Shown here: piece by piece, positions 35,905 to 45,120 of the stretch
How positions within the stretch are numbered: position 1 is the stretch's first letter
Layout of the letters: each line of letters begins with the position of its first letter
Origin: an uncultured Kordia sp.
GTDB lineage: Bacteria > Bacteroidota > Bacteroidia > Flavobacteriales > Flavobacteriaceae
Length of the DNA stretch: 64,000 nucleotides
Assembly (NCBI RefSeq): GCF_947489565.1
Contig: NZ_CANLEA010000011.1
Span: 1 to 64,000 of the forward strand
Reading direction: 5' to 3'
Position numbers and translations under genes: made by a program
The notes under the pieces: model-generated
What the model was told of the DNA's origin: nothing
Database searches by the model: none
Seen by the model: only the letters and a program-made list of their open reading frames with translations

Positions 35905-36306
35905 ATGAGTGATATCGAAAGTAACAGACAGAAAAAAATAGCAGGTGTTTTACAAAAAGATTTGGTAGACATTCTGCAAGGTGCAGCAAGAAGTGGTGGA
36001 TTGACAAACGTTATTATTTCAGTAACGAAAGTAAATGTTACGGTTGATCTTTCTGTAGCCAAAGTATATTTAAGCATTTTTCCACACAATAAATCAAAAG
36101 AATTATTAGAAGGAATTCAATCAAATGCGCCGTTAATTAAGCACGATTTAGCGCAGCGTGTACGTCATCAATTGCGTAAAGTACCTAATTTGACGTTTTA
36201 TGTAGATGATTCTTTGGAATACATTGAAAATATTGAACAGTCGCTAAAAGGCGAAGAAAATCCAATTCAAGATCCAGATTTATTAGATAAAAGAAAGAAA
36301 TCCTAG
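35905..36306 (+). CDS. rbfA: 30S ribosome-binding factor A
   Basis: The 133-residue KH-like protein begins MSDIESNRQKKIAGVLQKDL. It contains TNVIISVTKVNVTVDLSVAKVYL, the helix QRVRHQLRKVPNLTFYVDDSLEYI and an acidic/basic tail. RbfA binds the 30S subunit during 16S rRNA 5'-end maturation and cold adaptation. Its TAG stop is directly followed by the TTG start of the ABC permease gene, so the two are co-transcribed. Confidence 0.94.
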   Translation: MSDIESNRQKKIAGVLQKDLVDILQGAARSGGLTNVIISVTKVNVTVDLSVAKVYLSIFPHNKSKELLEGIQSNAPLIKHDLAQRVRHQLRKVPNLTFYVDDSLEYIENIEQSLKGEENPIQDPDLLDKRKKS

Positions 36307-37518
36307 TTGAAATTTCCTCTGTACATAGCCAAGCGTTATTTGCTTTCCAAAAGTTCGCAAAACGCCATTAATATTATCAACATCGTTACGAGTGTCGTTG
36401 TGGTGATTGGTGCATTGGCTTTGTTCATTGTCCTTTCAGGATTTGCAGGATTAAAAAGCTTTAGTTTGTCATTTAGCAATGATTTTGATCCAGATCTCAA
36501 GATTGAAGCTGTAGCAGGAAAGTCTTTTCGTGTCAACGCATTACAACTCAAACAACTTCAAGAAATTCCAGAAATTGCATCGTTTTCGCAAGTGGTGGAA
36601 GAACGTGTTGTGCTGAGTTTAAACAACAAACATCATATTGCAAATATTAAAGGTGTTGATCAATACTTTAGAAAAGTCAATGCTATGGACAGCATTATGT
36701 TTGTGGGAGCTTGGGTAAATCCGAACGAATATGACAGTGCTGTAGTTGGTATTGGCATCTCAAATCTTTTAGGTCTTATAGCTGGCGATCATAGTGGTTT
36801 GCTTGAAATTATAGTGCCAAAACCAGGCACAAAAAGCATCACAAGTAGTTCTAAAAATCCGTATGAAAAGGTAAAAGTGATTACCAGAGGTGTATATCGT
36901 ATCAATGAAGATTTAGACGCTAAATATGTGTTTACCAATCTCGAATTGGCACAAGAACTCCTTGATTTTGAAGTAAATGAAGTTACAAATATTGAATTTG
37001 ATTTGCTTCCAGAAAGTGATGAAACTAGTGTAAAAGAAAAAATTTCTAAGGTTTTTAATGACGAAGTCTTTATTAAAAGTCGCATTGAGTTGAATGATGC
37101 TTTGTATAAAATGTTGAATACCGAAAACTTGGCGATTTACTTAATTTTCACATTGGTTTTGATTCTCGCTTTGTTTAATGTAGTTGGTGCCATTGTTATG
37201 ATGATTTTAGACAAGCGTAGCAATATGAAAACGCTCTTTAGCATGGGAACCACCGTAAAAAAGATAAAGCGTATTTTCTTTTATCAAGGAATTATCATCA
37301 CCACTTTAGGCGGATTGTTGGGCATTATACTTGGCGTGATCGTCGTATTTTTACAATTGCAATTCAAAATATTCTACATTACACCGAACTTACCCTATCC
37401 TGTAGAATTAAAGTTTATGAATTGTGTAACGGTATTTTTAACCATTACCATTTTAGGAATACTTGCTTCATTTTTGGCTAGTAGACGAATTACAAGAGAT
37501 TTTATTGCGAATTCATAA
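36307..37518 (+). CDS. LolC/LolE-family ABC transporter permease
   Basis: The 403-residue protein begins (TTG start) MKFPLYIAKRYLLSKSSQNA, the LolC/E N-terminal signature. A first membrane helix (IIN IVTSVVVVIGALALFIVL) follows, then a large periplasmic MacB-like core domain. Three C-terminal helices carry FtsX motifs (LALFNVVGAIVMMILDKRSN, KTLFSMGTTVKKIKRIFF). It likely extracts lipoproteins from the inner membrane with a LolD ATPase encoded elsewhere. The start abuts the rbfA stop with no gap, and no ATG is nearby. Confidence 0.88.
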   Translation: MKFPLYIAKRYLLSKSSQNAINIINIVTSVVVVIGALALFIVLSGFAGLKSFSLSFSNDFDPDLKIEAVAGKSFRVNALQLKQLQEIPEIASFSQVVEERVVLSLNNKHHIANIKGVDQYFRKVNAMDSIMFVGAWVNPNEYDSAVVGIGISNLLGLIAGDHSGLLEIIVPKPGTKSITSSSKNPYEKVKVITRGVYRINEDLDAKYVFTNLELAQELLDFEVNEVTNIEFDLLPESDETSVKEKISKVFNDEVFIKSRIELNDALYKMLNTENLAIYLIFTLVLILALFNVVGAIVMMILDKRSNMKTLFSMGTTVKKIKRIFFYQGIIITTLGGLLGIILGVIVVFLQLQFKIFYITPNLPYPVELKFMNCVTVFLTITILGILASFLASRRITRDFIANS

Positions 37519-37520
37519 AT

Positions 37521-38513
37521 TTATACAAACTGATGATCGCCGAACTTCTCATATACCTCATCTAATATTTGAAAAACACCTACAGAATCATCAGTAGTTA
37601 CCAAACGTTGTCTGTATTCTTTAAAATGTGGAATTCCTCTAAAATAGTTTGCATAATGACGTCGTGTTTCAAACACACCTAAACGCTCACCTTTCCAGTC
37701 TACAGACATTTGTAAATGACGTCTTGCTGCATCTACACGCTCATCCATAGTTGGCTTTGCCATGTGCGTTCCTGTTTCAAAGTAATGTTTTACTTCTCTA
37801 AAAAACCAAGGATATCCAATACTTGCACGACCAATCATTGCGCCGTCCAAACCATATTCGTCTCGCATCAACATGGCTTTTTCAGGAGAATTCACATCAC
37901 CATTTCCAAAAACAGGAATGTGCATTCGCGGATTGTTCTTTACCGCTGCAATTGGACGCCAATCTGCTTCACCTTTGTACATTTGTGCACGTGTACGCCC
38001 GTGAATTGCAATAGAAGCACATCCAACATCTTGCAAACGTTCTGCAACTTCTACAATTTTAATAGAATCATGATCCCAACCTAAGCGAGTTTTTACCGTT
38101 ACAGGCAATTTGGTATGTTCTACCATTGCTTTCGTTAAAGAAACCATTAAGTCGATATCTTTTAAAATTCCTGCACCTGCGCCTTTGCTAACGACTTTCT
38201 TTACAGGACAACCGAAGTTAATGTCAATAATATCTGGATTCGATTTTTCAACAATTTCCACCGATTTTAGCATAGAATCTAAGTTGGCTCCAAATATTTG
38301 AATTCCTACAGGACGTTCTTTTTCATAAATGTCTAGTTTCATGGTACTTTTTGCAGCATCACGAATCAAACCTTCTGAAGAAATAAATTCAGTATACACA
38401 ACATCGGCACCTTGTTCCTTGCACAATGCTCGGAATGGCGGATCACTTACATCTTCCATCGGTGCTAACAGCAATGGAAAGTCTGGCAATTCTATGTCTC
38501 CTATTTTAACCAC
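37521..38513 (-). CDS. tRNA-dihydrouridine synthase (Dus family)
   Basis: The 330-residue FMN enzyme reduces uridine in tRNA. Seen: LLLAPMEDVSDPPFRALC at the N-terminus, catalytic Cys in DINFGCPVKKVVSKGAGAG, phosphate- and FMN-binding residues in VTVKTRLGWD and SIAIHGRTRAQMYKG, GNGDVNSPEKA, and DGAMIGRASIGYPWFF. The C-terminal RRHYANYFRGIP region is typical of DusB-like members. It is monocistronic, converging with the Lol permease with 2 bp between stop codons. Confidence 0.94.
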   Translation of the reverse strand: MVKIGDIELPDFPLLLAPMEDVSDPPFRALCKEQGADVVYTEFISSEGLIRDAAKSTMKLDIYEKERPVGIQIFGANLDSMLKSVEIVEKSNPDIIDINFGCPVKKVVSKGAGAGILKDIDLMVSLTKAMVEHTKLPVTVKTRLGWDHDSIKIVEVAERLQDVGCASIAIHGRTRAQMYKGEADWRPIAAVKNNPRMHIPVFGNGDVNSPEKAMLMRDEYGLDGAMIGRASIGYPWFFREVKHYFETGTHMAKPTMDERVDAARRHLQMSVDWKGERLGVFETRRHYANYFRGIPHFKEYRQRLVTTDDSVGVFQILDEVYEKFGDHQFV

Positions 38514-38609
38514 AATACGTTATTCTATAAAGATTTGGCAAAGATACATGAAAAATTGTAAAGTAGTAAATTACCTCAACACAAGTAAATACAATAGATG
38601 TGACTAATT

Positions 38610-41015
38610 TTACTCTTTCAAACGTTCTTGTTCTGCAGAAGATTTGGTACGCTGATTGGTGCTGAGTTTTGTGTTTCCGAAGTTGTAACGAAATCCTACG
38701 CGAATGGTTTGCGTATCGTAATTTGTGAAGTAGCCATTATTTTGATTGACAAACTGAGTTTGTTTGGTAAACTCTTGCCCATTTAAAATATCGTTCAGTG
38801 TAAGCGATATCGTTGCTTTTTTATTCCATAAGGTTTTACGAAGTGATAAGTTCACAAAGTTTCTATCTGTAATTTCAGAAAGTCCTTGAATATTAGAAGA
38901 AATATAAAGAATGGAAAGATTTGCGGATAAACTCTGATCTTTTAAAAATGTAAAATTATTGTCTAACGAAGTATATAAAGACCATTTGCTTTGTGTGGTT
39001 TGTACATTATCACCTAATGTAAATGTATCGCTTACATTAAATGCTGATGACACAAAAGAAACATCCCAAATATCTGTTATTGGAAAATAGGTGACAAAAT
39101 CTAACCCATAATCTACACTTTTTTCAATATTAGAAGCAACACTCTGTAAAACATCACTATTGTTATCTTGTAATGTTAATTCGAAAATAGCACCTTTGTT
39201 GTATGCGTAATATGCTTCTATAAAAAATGTATCACTAATTTCTATACCAACTTTATATTTATTGGTAATAGCTGGCTGCAATCGCGGATTTCCTGTTACA
39301 AATGAAAAGTCTGTAAAATTGTATCGAAACGGATTTAAATCGTCAAAACTTGGGCGTTGTATTCTTCGACTAAAATCAGCATATATATTTACTTTTTCAG
39401 ATACTTTGTGACTGATATACGCCGTTGGAAACAATTCAAAATAGTTCTGTGTATTTACTTGATTTGTGCTAAACGAATTTCCTTTGATTTCCGTCTGTTC
39501 TCCTCTAAATCCAACTTTCAAACTCCAGTTTTCCCAACTTTTTGAATAACTCACATACGCTGCATAAATAGATTCGTCGTACTCAAAAGTATCTGAATTA
39601 GCGATATCTAATGTAGAAACTCCATTCTCTATATTAAACTGCCATAAATTGCTCTTTGTATCAATATTAGCAAGCTTTGCTCCTGTTTCAAAATTTGCCG
39701 TTTCACTGATTGGCAATTCATAATCAACTTGTCCGCTCAAAATATTGGTGCGTTGATTGGCATGTGTAGAAAACGCTGTAGAAAAATCAGGATTTGCAAC
39801 AACAGTATACTCTGTAGAAACATGCTGATCGTCCGCTTTATCATAATCCGTATAGTGTACATTGGCTGAAAGCTTCTCTCCTTCTTTTTCAAAATGATGT
39901 ACATAATCAAGATTCAATCCTAAGTTATGTTTGTCTTTCCTAGACTTGTTTCTAGCTTCCAGTGAGAAATCTTCATTCGTAACTGTTTGGTCATCTACAA
40001 CCGTATTGGTCAGTGTATTTTGTTTCCAATAAGGAAGATATAAGAGATTTCCAGAAAAGCTTAAAGTGTTTTTTGCATCAAACTCATAATCGACATTTAA
40101 ACTAAAGTTATGTTGATTAGACCATGTATTTCTATTAATAAGTGAATTCCAAACGGATGTTGTATTTTCATCTTCTAAATAGTTAATGCGTTCATCATTA
40201 TCTCTATTTAGTTTTGTATGTGTATAGTTGTAATTTCCAAAAATATTGAATTTCCCATGCTTGTAAAACTGATTGATTCCTGCATTATAACGCGGAAAAA
40301 CACCTTGTGTAAAGTTGCCATACACACTTCCGTGATATCCAACAATTAAGTTTTTTTCCATCACTATGTTTAAAATAGTGCCGCCTTGCGCATCATAACG
40401 CGCAGGAGGATTGGTAATGACCTCAACAGATTTTACAGTTTCTGCGGGCGTTCCTTCTAGCAATTGATAAATTTCACTAGCCGAAAGATGTACTTTTCGA
40501 TCGTTGATATATACTGTTGGTGTACTATTTTTTATAGATAAAGTATTATTAACCACAATAACTCCTGGCGTTCTACGCAATACTTCCCATGTATTTTCTT
40601 CGGTCAATGCAGTTCCTTGAATGTTGAAAACCAAACGATCTATCTCGCGTTTTAATACTGGTTTTTTACTTGTAATTGTAACACCATCTAATGCTTCAGT
40701 ATCTTTTTGAAGCACAATGGTTTGCAAATTTAAATCTCTTGTAACTTCAATGTCTTTACTGAACGTTTTATAGCCTAAAAAACTAATATTTAGTGTGTAA
40801 TTTCCTGGAATAATATTCTCAATTAAAAATATACCCGAAGTTTCTGAAGAACTACCTTTAATCACCTCACCATCTTGAAGTAGTATCGCATTAGCATACG
40901 AAATTGCCGTTTCCGAATCGGAAGCGATCAATTTACCAGAGACTTGGTAGGTTTCTTGTCCTAGTGCGGTAAAAAATGTAAAAAGCACAAATAAACTTGT
41001 GATTTTTAGGTTCAT
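38610..41015 (-). CDS. Outer membrane beta-barrel receptor, TonB-dependent type
   Basis: The 801-residue protein has a signal peptide ending near TALGQ and a carboxypeptidase-regulatory-like domain (YQVSGKLIASDSETAISYAN). A plug-like region follows (EVLRRTPGVIVVNN, PTVYINDRKVHLSASEI, VKSVEVITNPPARYDAQGG) and a long barrel ending IRVGFRYNFG. It belongs to the Bacteroidota 'outer membrane beta-barrel family' with shortened TonB plug features; substrate unknown. The frame starts at 41042, but the -7 box CAAATATA/TATATTTG at 41040-41047 lies inside that extension, so the ATG at 41015 is preferred. Confidence 0.9.
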   Translation of the reverse strand: MNLKITSLFVLFTFFTALGQETYQVSGKLIASDSETAISYANAILLQDGEVIKGSSSETSGIFLIENIIPGNYTLNISFLGYKTFSKDIEVTRDLNLQTIVLQKDTEALDGVTITSKKPVLKREIDRLVFNIQGTALTEENTWEVLRRTPGVIVVNNTLSIKNSTPTVYINDRKVHLSASEIYQLLEGTPAETVKSVEVITNPPARYDAQGGTILNIVMEKNLIVGYHGSVYGNFTQGVFPRYNAGINQFYKHGKFNIFGNYNYTHTKLNRDNDERINYLEDENTTSVWNSLINRNTWSNQHNFSLNVDYEFDAKNTLSFSGNLLYLPYWKQNTLTNTVVDDQTVTNEDFSLEARNKSRKDKHNLGLNLDYVHHFEKEGEKLSANVHYTDYDKADDQHVSTEYTVVANPDFSTAFSTHANQRTNILSGQVDYELPISETANFETGAKLANIDTKSNLWQFNIENGVSTLDIANSDTFEYDESIYAAYVSYSKSWENWSLKVGFRGEQTEIKGNSFSTNQVNTQNYFELFPTAYISHKVSEKVNIYADFSRRIQRPSFDDLNPFRYNFTDFSFVTGNPRLQPAITNKYKVGIEISDTFFIEAYYAYNKGAIFELTLQDNNSDVLQSVASNIEKSVDYGLDFVTYFPITDIWDVSFVSSAFNVSDTFTLGDNVQTTQSKWSLYTSLDNNFTFLKDQSLSANLSILYISSNIQGLSEITDRNFVNLSLRKTLWNKKATISLTLNDILNGQEFTKQTQFVNQNNGYFTNYDTQTIRVGFRYNFGNTKLSTNQRTKSSAEQERLKE

Positions 41016-41142
41016 GGCTATGGTTTGGTTAATTGGGCGCAAATATATTCATTTTTATCGAACGTAGAAAAAAAGCTACATCTTTAATTAAAAAAAACTT
41101 TGTATCTGTAGTCAAAACACGTGTATTTACTTTGTAAAAAAC

Positions 41143-41150
41143 TATATTTG
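41143..41150 (+). promoter_or_regulatory. Candidate -7 box for lepA
   Basis: TATATTTG matches TAnnTTTG and lies 22 bp upstream of the lepA ATG. No TTG is at the ideal -33 spacing. Confidence 0.45.
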
Positions 41151-41172
41151 CAAAATATTAGCGATGAATTAG

Positions 41173-42969
41173 ATGAAGCACATTAGAAACTTTTGCATTA
41201 TTGCACATATTGATCATGGAAAAAGTACGTTAGCTGACAGATTGTTAGATTTTACGAATACAGTTACGGAACGTGAAAAACAAGATCAATTACTAGATAG
41301 TATGGATTTAGAACGTGAACGTGGAATCACGATTAAATCACATGCCATTCAAATGGAATATACGTATGAAGGTCAGGAATATATTTTGAATTTAATTGAT
41401 ACTCCTGGACACGTAGATTTCTCATATGAAGTTTCACGATCTATTGCTGCTTGTGAAGGTGCTTTGTTAATTGTAGATGCTGCTCAAAGCATTCAGGCAC
41501 AAACCATTTCTAATTTATATTTAGCTTTAGAGAATGATCTGGAAATTATTCCAGTATTGAATAAGGTAGATTTACCAAGTGCCAATCCTGAAGAAGTAAC
41601 CGATGATATTGTTGATTTATTAGGTTGCGATGCCGAAGAGGTAATTCACGCAAGTGGAAAAACAGGTTTTGGTGTCGATAATATTTTAGCCGCTGTAATT
41701 GATCGTATTCCTGCACCAGAAGGAAATTATGACGAACCGTTGCAAGCTTTAATTTTTGATTCGGTATACAATCCGTTTCGTGGTGTAGAAACGTATTTTA
41801 GAGTCATGAATGGTTCTATAAAGAAAGGACAACTTATCAAGTTTGTAGCAACCGGAAACGAATACGGCGCTGACGAAGTAGGAACGTTGAAGTTGAGTCA
41901 AGTTGTAAAAAAAGAAATTAAAACCGGTGATGTTGGTTATTTAATTACAGGAATTAAAGATGCTCGTGAAGTAAAAGTTGGTGATACAATTACAGATGCC
42001 AAAACACCAACGACCAATGCTATTGAAGGTTTTGAGGATGTAAAACCAATGGTTTTCGCAGGAATTTATCCTGTAGATACCGAAGATTATGAAGAATTGC
42101 GTAATTCGATGGAAAAACTGCAATTGAATGATGCTTCTTTGGTATTTACACCAGAAAGTTCAGCAGCTTTAGGTTTTGGTTTCCGTTGTGGATTCTTAGG
42201 AATGTTGCACATGGAAATTATTCAAGAACGACTAGAACGTGAGTTCAATATGACTGTTATTACTACAGTTCCTAACGTATCATACCACGCTTTTTCAAGA
42301 AAAAATCCGGATGAAATTATCATTGTAAATAACCCTTCTGATTTGCCCGATCCATCAAGTTTAGATCGTGTAGAAGAACCATATATTAAAGCAACGATCA
42401 TTACAAAATCTGACTTTGTTGGAAATGTAATGTCCTTGTGTATTGAAAAACGTGGATTAATTACCAATCAAACGTATTTGACCACAGAACGTGTAGAATT
42501 ATCATTTGATATGCCCTTAGCGGAAATTGTATTTGATTTTTATGATCGATTAAAAACAGTTTCTAAAGGATATGCTTCGTTTGACTATTCGCCAATTGGA
42601 ATGCGTACTTCGAAACTAGTGCGTGTAGATATTTTATTGAATGCGCAATCTGTCGATGCACTTTCTGCATTGATTCACTTTGACAATGCTTACAACATTG
42701 GTAAAAAGATGTGTGAAAAGCTGAAAGAATTGATTCCAAGACAACAGTTTGATATTCCTATTCAAGCTGCAATTGGAGCTAAAATTATTTCGCGTGAAAC
42801 GATTAAAGCACTTCGTAAAGATGTAACCGCAAAATGTTACGGTGGTGATATCTCGCGTAAGCGTAAATTACTAGAAAAGCAGAAAAAAGGTAAAAAGCGT
42901 ATGCGCCAAGTTGGTAACGTAGAAATACCTCAGCAAGCATTTATGGCAGTATTAAAACTGAACGATTAA
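41173..42969 (+). CDS. lepA: Elongation factor 4 (LepA GTPase)
   Basis: The 598-residue translational GTPase begins [19 protein letters not shown] (G1 loop), with [10 protein letters not shown] (switch I), [14 protein letters not shown] (G3) and NKVDLP (G4). The C-terminal LepA-specific domain with [20 protein letters not shown] is present. EF4 binds ribosomes and promotes back-translocation or assembly under stress. Length is canonical. The gene stands alone between a -7 box and a strong terminator. Confidence 0.97.
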   Translation: MKHIRNFCIIAHIDHGKSTLADRLLDFTNTVTEREKQDQLLDSMDLERERGITIKSHAIQMEYTYEGQEYILNLIDTPGHVDFSYEVSRSIAACEGALLIVDAAQSIQAQTISNLYLALENDLEIIPVLNKVDLPSANPEEVTDDIVDLLGCDAEEVIHASGKTGFGVDNILAAVIDRIPAPEGNYDEPLQALIFDSVYNPFRGVETYFRVMNGSIKKGQLIKFVATGNEYGADEVGTLKLSQVVKKEIKTGDVGYLITGIKDAREVKVGDTITDAKTPTTNAIEGFEDVKPMVFAGIYPVDTEDYEELRNSMEKLQLNDASLVFTPESSAALGFGFRCGFLGMLHMEIIQERLEREFNMTVITTVPNVSYHAFSRKNPDEIIIVNNPSDLPDPSSLDRVEEPYIKATIITKSDFVGNVMSLCIEKRGLITNQTYLTTERVELSFDMPLAEIVFDFYDRLKTVSKGYASFDYSPIGMRTSKLVRVDILLNAQSVDALSALIHFDNAYNIGKKMCEKLKELIPRQQFDIPIQAAIGAKIISRETIKALRKDVTAKCYGGDISRKRKLLEKQKKGKKRMRQVGNVEIPQQAFMAVLKLND

Positions 42970-42991
42970 GAAGAAGAAATTTATATAAATG

Positions 42992-43028
42992 AAAAGCGAT
43001 TGTAAAATAATTACAATCGCTTTTTTTT
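42992..43028 (+). terminator. Intrinsic terminator of lepA
   Basis: AAAAGCGATTGTAA pairs with TTACAATCGCTTTT around a short AATAA loop and runs into eight T. It lies 23 bp after the lepA stop. Confidence 0.92.
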
Positions 43029-43082
43029 ATGATTTTATATATAGAATTAAGATATTTTCTTTTTAATTTCTTAAGTTTTAAA

Positions 43083-43180
43083 TGGATTCCTGCCTACGCA
43101 GGAATGACATTCTAACACATCTAAAAGCGAAGCGACCTAATATCTAACAGCGTAAGCGGTCTAACATCTGTGAGCGAAGT
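43083..43180. repeat. Intergenic repeats: small palindrome plus word repeats
   Basis: ATTCCTGC-CTAC-GCAGGAAT (43086-43105) is a perfect 8-bp hairpin followed by GACATTCTAAC. It is followed by units of the TCTAA-AGCGAAGCG type (ATCTAAAAGCGAAGCGACC, ATCTAACAGCGTAAGCGGTC, ATCTGTGAGCGAAGTG). The same word family occurs at 2721-2890 and 19540-20065. Confidence 0.65.
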
Positions 43181-43184
43181 GAAC

Positions 43185-45029
43185 TTAATTCGTTTTCGCT
43201 ATTTCCACATCAAAAGGTTTTCCTAAGTATACAAGTTTCCAATTTTCACCAACTTCATCTAGTTCCGTGTCGTGTGAAGAAATAATATAAAACTCTCCGT
43301 CTTCTTTTTTAATGAATAATGGAATAATGTCTTCCTCTTCTTGAGTAATTTCAATTAAGCTTTTGAAATGTGTCTTATCAACAATATCAATTTCTTGGAT
43401 TGAAGGGTATTTGCGCGTTACTTCCGTCAACGAATTGTAGTCGTCTGTACTGGAGAATAAACCTTCTACAGGATTGTTATTTTCGTCTAACATTTCTTCT
43501 CGTGTCACCAATCTAAACGAACCATTTTCCCCGAATTCTGCACCAAACTTATCAATGGCGTATTTATTAATTCCAGAATTTCCTGTCAACGCCATCAAAT
43601 AACCAACATCATTCAACTCTATATTGTCGGTTAAGGTATTGGAATAAATATCTGTGCTAATGGCTTCTAAGCCTAGTTCTTTGGCTTTTTCAATATTGCT
43701 TAGATTGCTATCAATTAACACCACATGTCGTCCATTGGTTTTTAAATAATGTCCTAACAAACGTGATACTTTGGAAGCGCCCACAATTAAAATTCCTTCC
43801 GATTTCGTTAAAAATACACCAACTACTTTGGCAAATAATCGTGCGGTAGTTGCGTTTAGTAAAACCGTTCCCAAAACAATCATAAATACCAAAGGTGTTA
43901 TATATTCGGCACCTTCAACTTCTTGCTTTGCTAGCTTACTTCCAAATAAGGAAGCAATTCCGGCAGCTACAATTCCGCGTGGCCCAACCCAACTGATAAA
44001 TAGTTTTTCATTGGTTTTTAATTTCGAATTCATGGTACTTAAGAACACGCCTAACGGTCGTATTACAAAAACAACAAGTGCAAATAAAGCTGCTGTTTTC
44101 CAGTTGTACAACAACATCAAATCTTCCATATTGATATTCGCGGCAAGCAAAATAAATAGGATGGAAATTAGCAATACACTAAGCGATTCTTTAAAGTATA
44201 AAAGTTCTTTTATGTTTTCTAGTTTTCCGTTTCCTAATACCATTCCCATCACAACAACGGCCAATAATCCAGATTCGTGTGCAAAGATTTCCGATTCAAC
44301 AAATACTAATAAAACAACAGATAAAGACACTACATTGAGTAAGTAATGCGGAATCATTTTTTTGTTGATGGCAAATGCTAATGCATGTGCAAAAGTGAAT
44401 CCGAAAGTCGTTCCGAATAAGATGATTTTTCCAAATTCAATTAAGGCTGTTTTGGTAAAACCACTATCGCCACCAACACTAATGAATTCAAACATTAAAA
44501 CGGCGACTAAAGCACCAATTGGATCAATTAAGATGCCTTCCCATTTTAAAACCGTAGAGATGTCTTTTTTTAGCGGAATGTTTCGAAGAATTGGCGTAAT
44601 TACCGTTGGTCCAGTTACAATGATTAATCCTGAAAATAGGAATGATAAGTCCCAACTCAATCCAAAAACAAAATGCGCTACAATTCCAGCACCAAAAAAG
44701 GTAATGGCAGAGCCAAGCGTAATTAGTTTGGTAATCACAGGACCTACATTTTTAATTTCGGCGCGTTTCAGGGTCAATCCGCCTTCAAACAGAATAATAC
44801 TGATGGCAAGCGAAACAAAATTGAATAGACTTTCTCCCGGAAACAATCCTTTTTCGCCATTCCAAATGGGTTCAATCCACTTTGTGCCATCTTCCGATAA
44901 AAATTCTGCAGCAATCGGTCCGACCAACAAACCAATTAAAATTAATGGTAAAATCGCTGGAATTTTAAATTTCCACGCAAACCACTGTGCCAATATCCCT
45001 AAAATAATAATTCCTGCTAATTCAAGCAT
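43185..45029 (-). CDS. Cation:proton antiporter with TrkA-N (RCK) domain
   Basis: The 614-residue protein has about twelve membrane helices typical of the CPA family, with LALSIILFEGGLTLK, LVKI-like GLIIVTGPTVITPILRN, and FISWVGPRGIVAAGIASL as the ion-site helices. A C-terminal regulatory domain begins at EGILIVGASKVSRLLGHYL (dinucleotide-binding GASKVSR). It exchanges Na+ or K+ for protons, probably gated by NAD(H) or nucleotide. It resembles NhaP2/KefB-type exchangers. It is monocistronic. Confidence 0.88.
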   Translation of the reverse strand: MLELAGIIILGILAQWFAWKFKIPAILPLILIGLLVGPIAAEFLSEDGTKWIEPIWNGEKGLFPGESLFNFVSLAISIILFEGGLTLKRAEIKNVGPVITKLITLGSAITFFGAGIVAHFVFGLSWDLSFLFSGLIIVTGPTVITPILRNIPLKKDISTVLKWEGILIDPIGALVAVLMFEFISVGGDSGFTKTALIEFGKIILFGTTFGFTFAHALAFAINKKMIPHYLLNVVSLSVVLLVFVESEIFAHESGLLAVVVMGMVLGNGKLENIKELLYFKESLSVLLISILFILLAANINMEDLMLLYNWKTAALFALVVFVIRPLGVFLSTMNSKLKTNEKLFISWVGPRGIVAAGIASLFGSKLAKQEVEGAEYITPLVFMIVLGTVLLNATTARLFAKVVGVFLTKSEGILIVGASKVSRLLGHYLKTNGRHVVLIDSNLSNIEKAKELGLEAISTDIYSNTLTDNIELNDVGYLMALTGNSGINKYAIDKFGAEFGENGSFRLVTREEMLDENNNPVEGLFSSTDDYNSLTEVTRKYPSIQEIDIVDKTHFKSLIEITQEEEDIIPLFIKKEDGEFYIISSHDTELDEVGENWKLVYLGKPFDVEIAKTN

Positions 45030-45120
45030 CTACGCAATTTTTTATGTTGAATTGTAAATTTAACAATTATAATGATAAGGTAAGTCAGATATTATCATAT
45101 TAAAGAAACAGTTTTTGAAA

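Noticed and set aside
44362-45057. 231-codon open frame antisense to the antiporter
   Set aside because: The composition (Lys/Pro/Ile/Asn-rich, no domain) is that of an antisense shadow of membrane-helix codons, and the antiporter on the other strand is clearly real.
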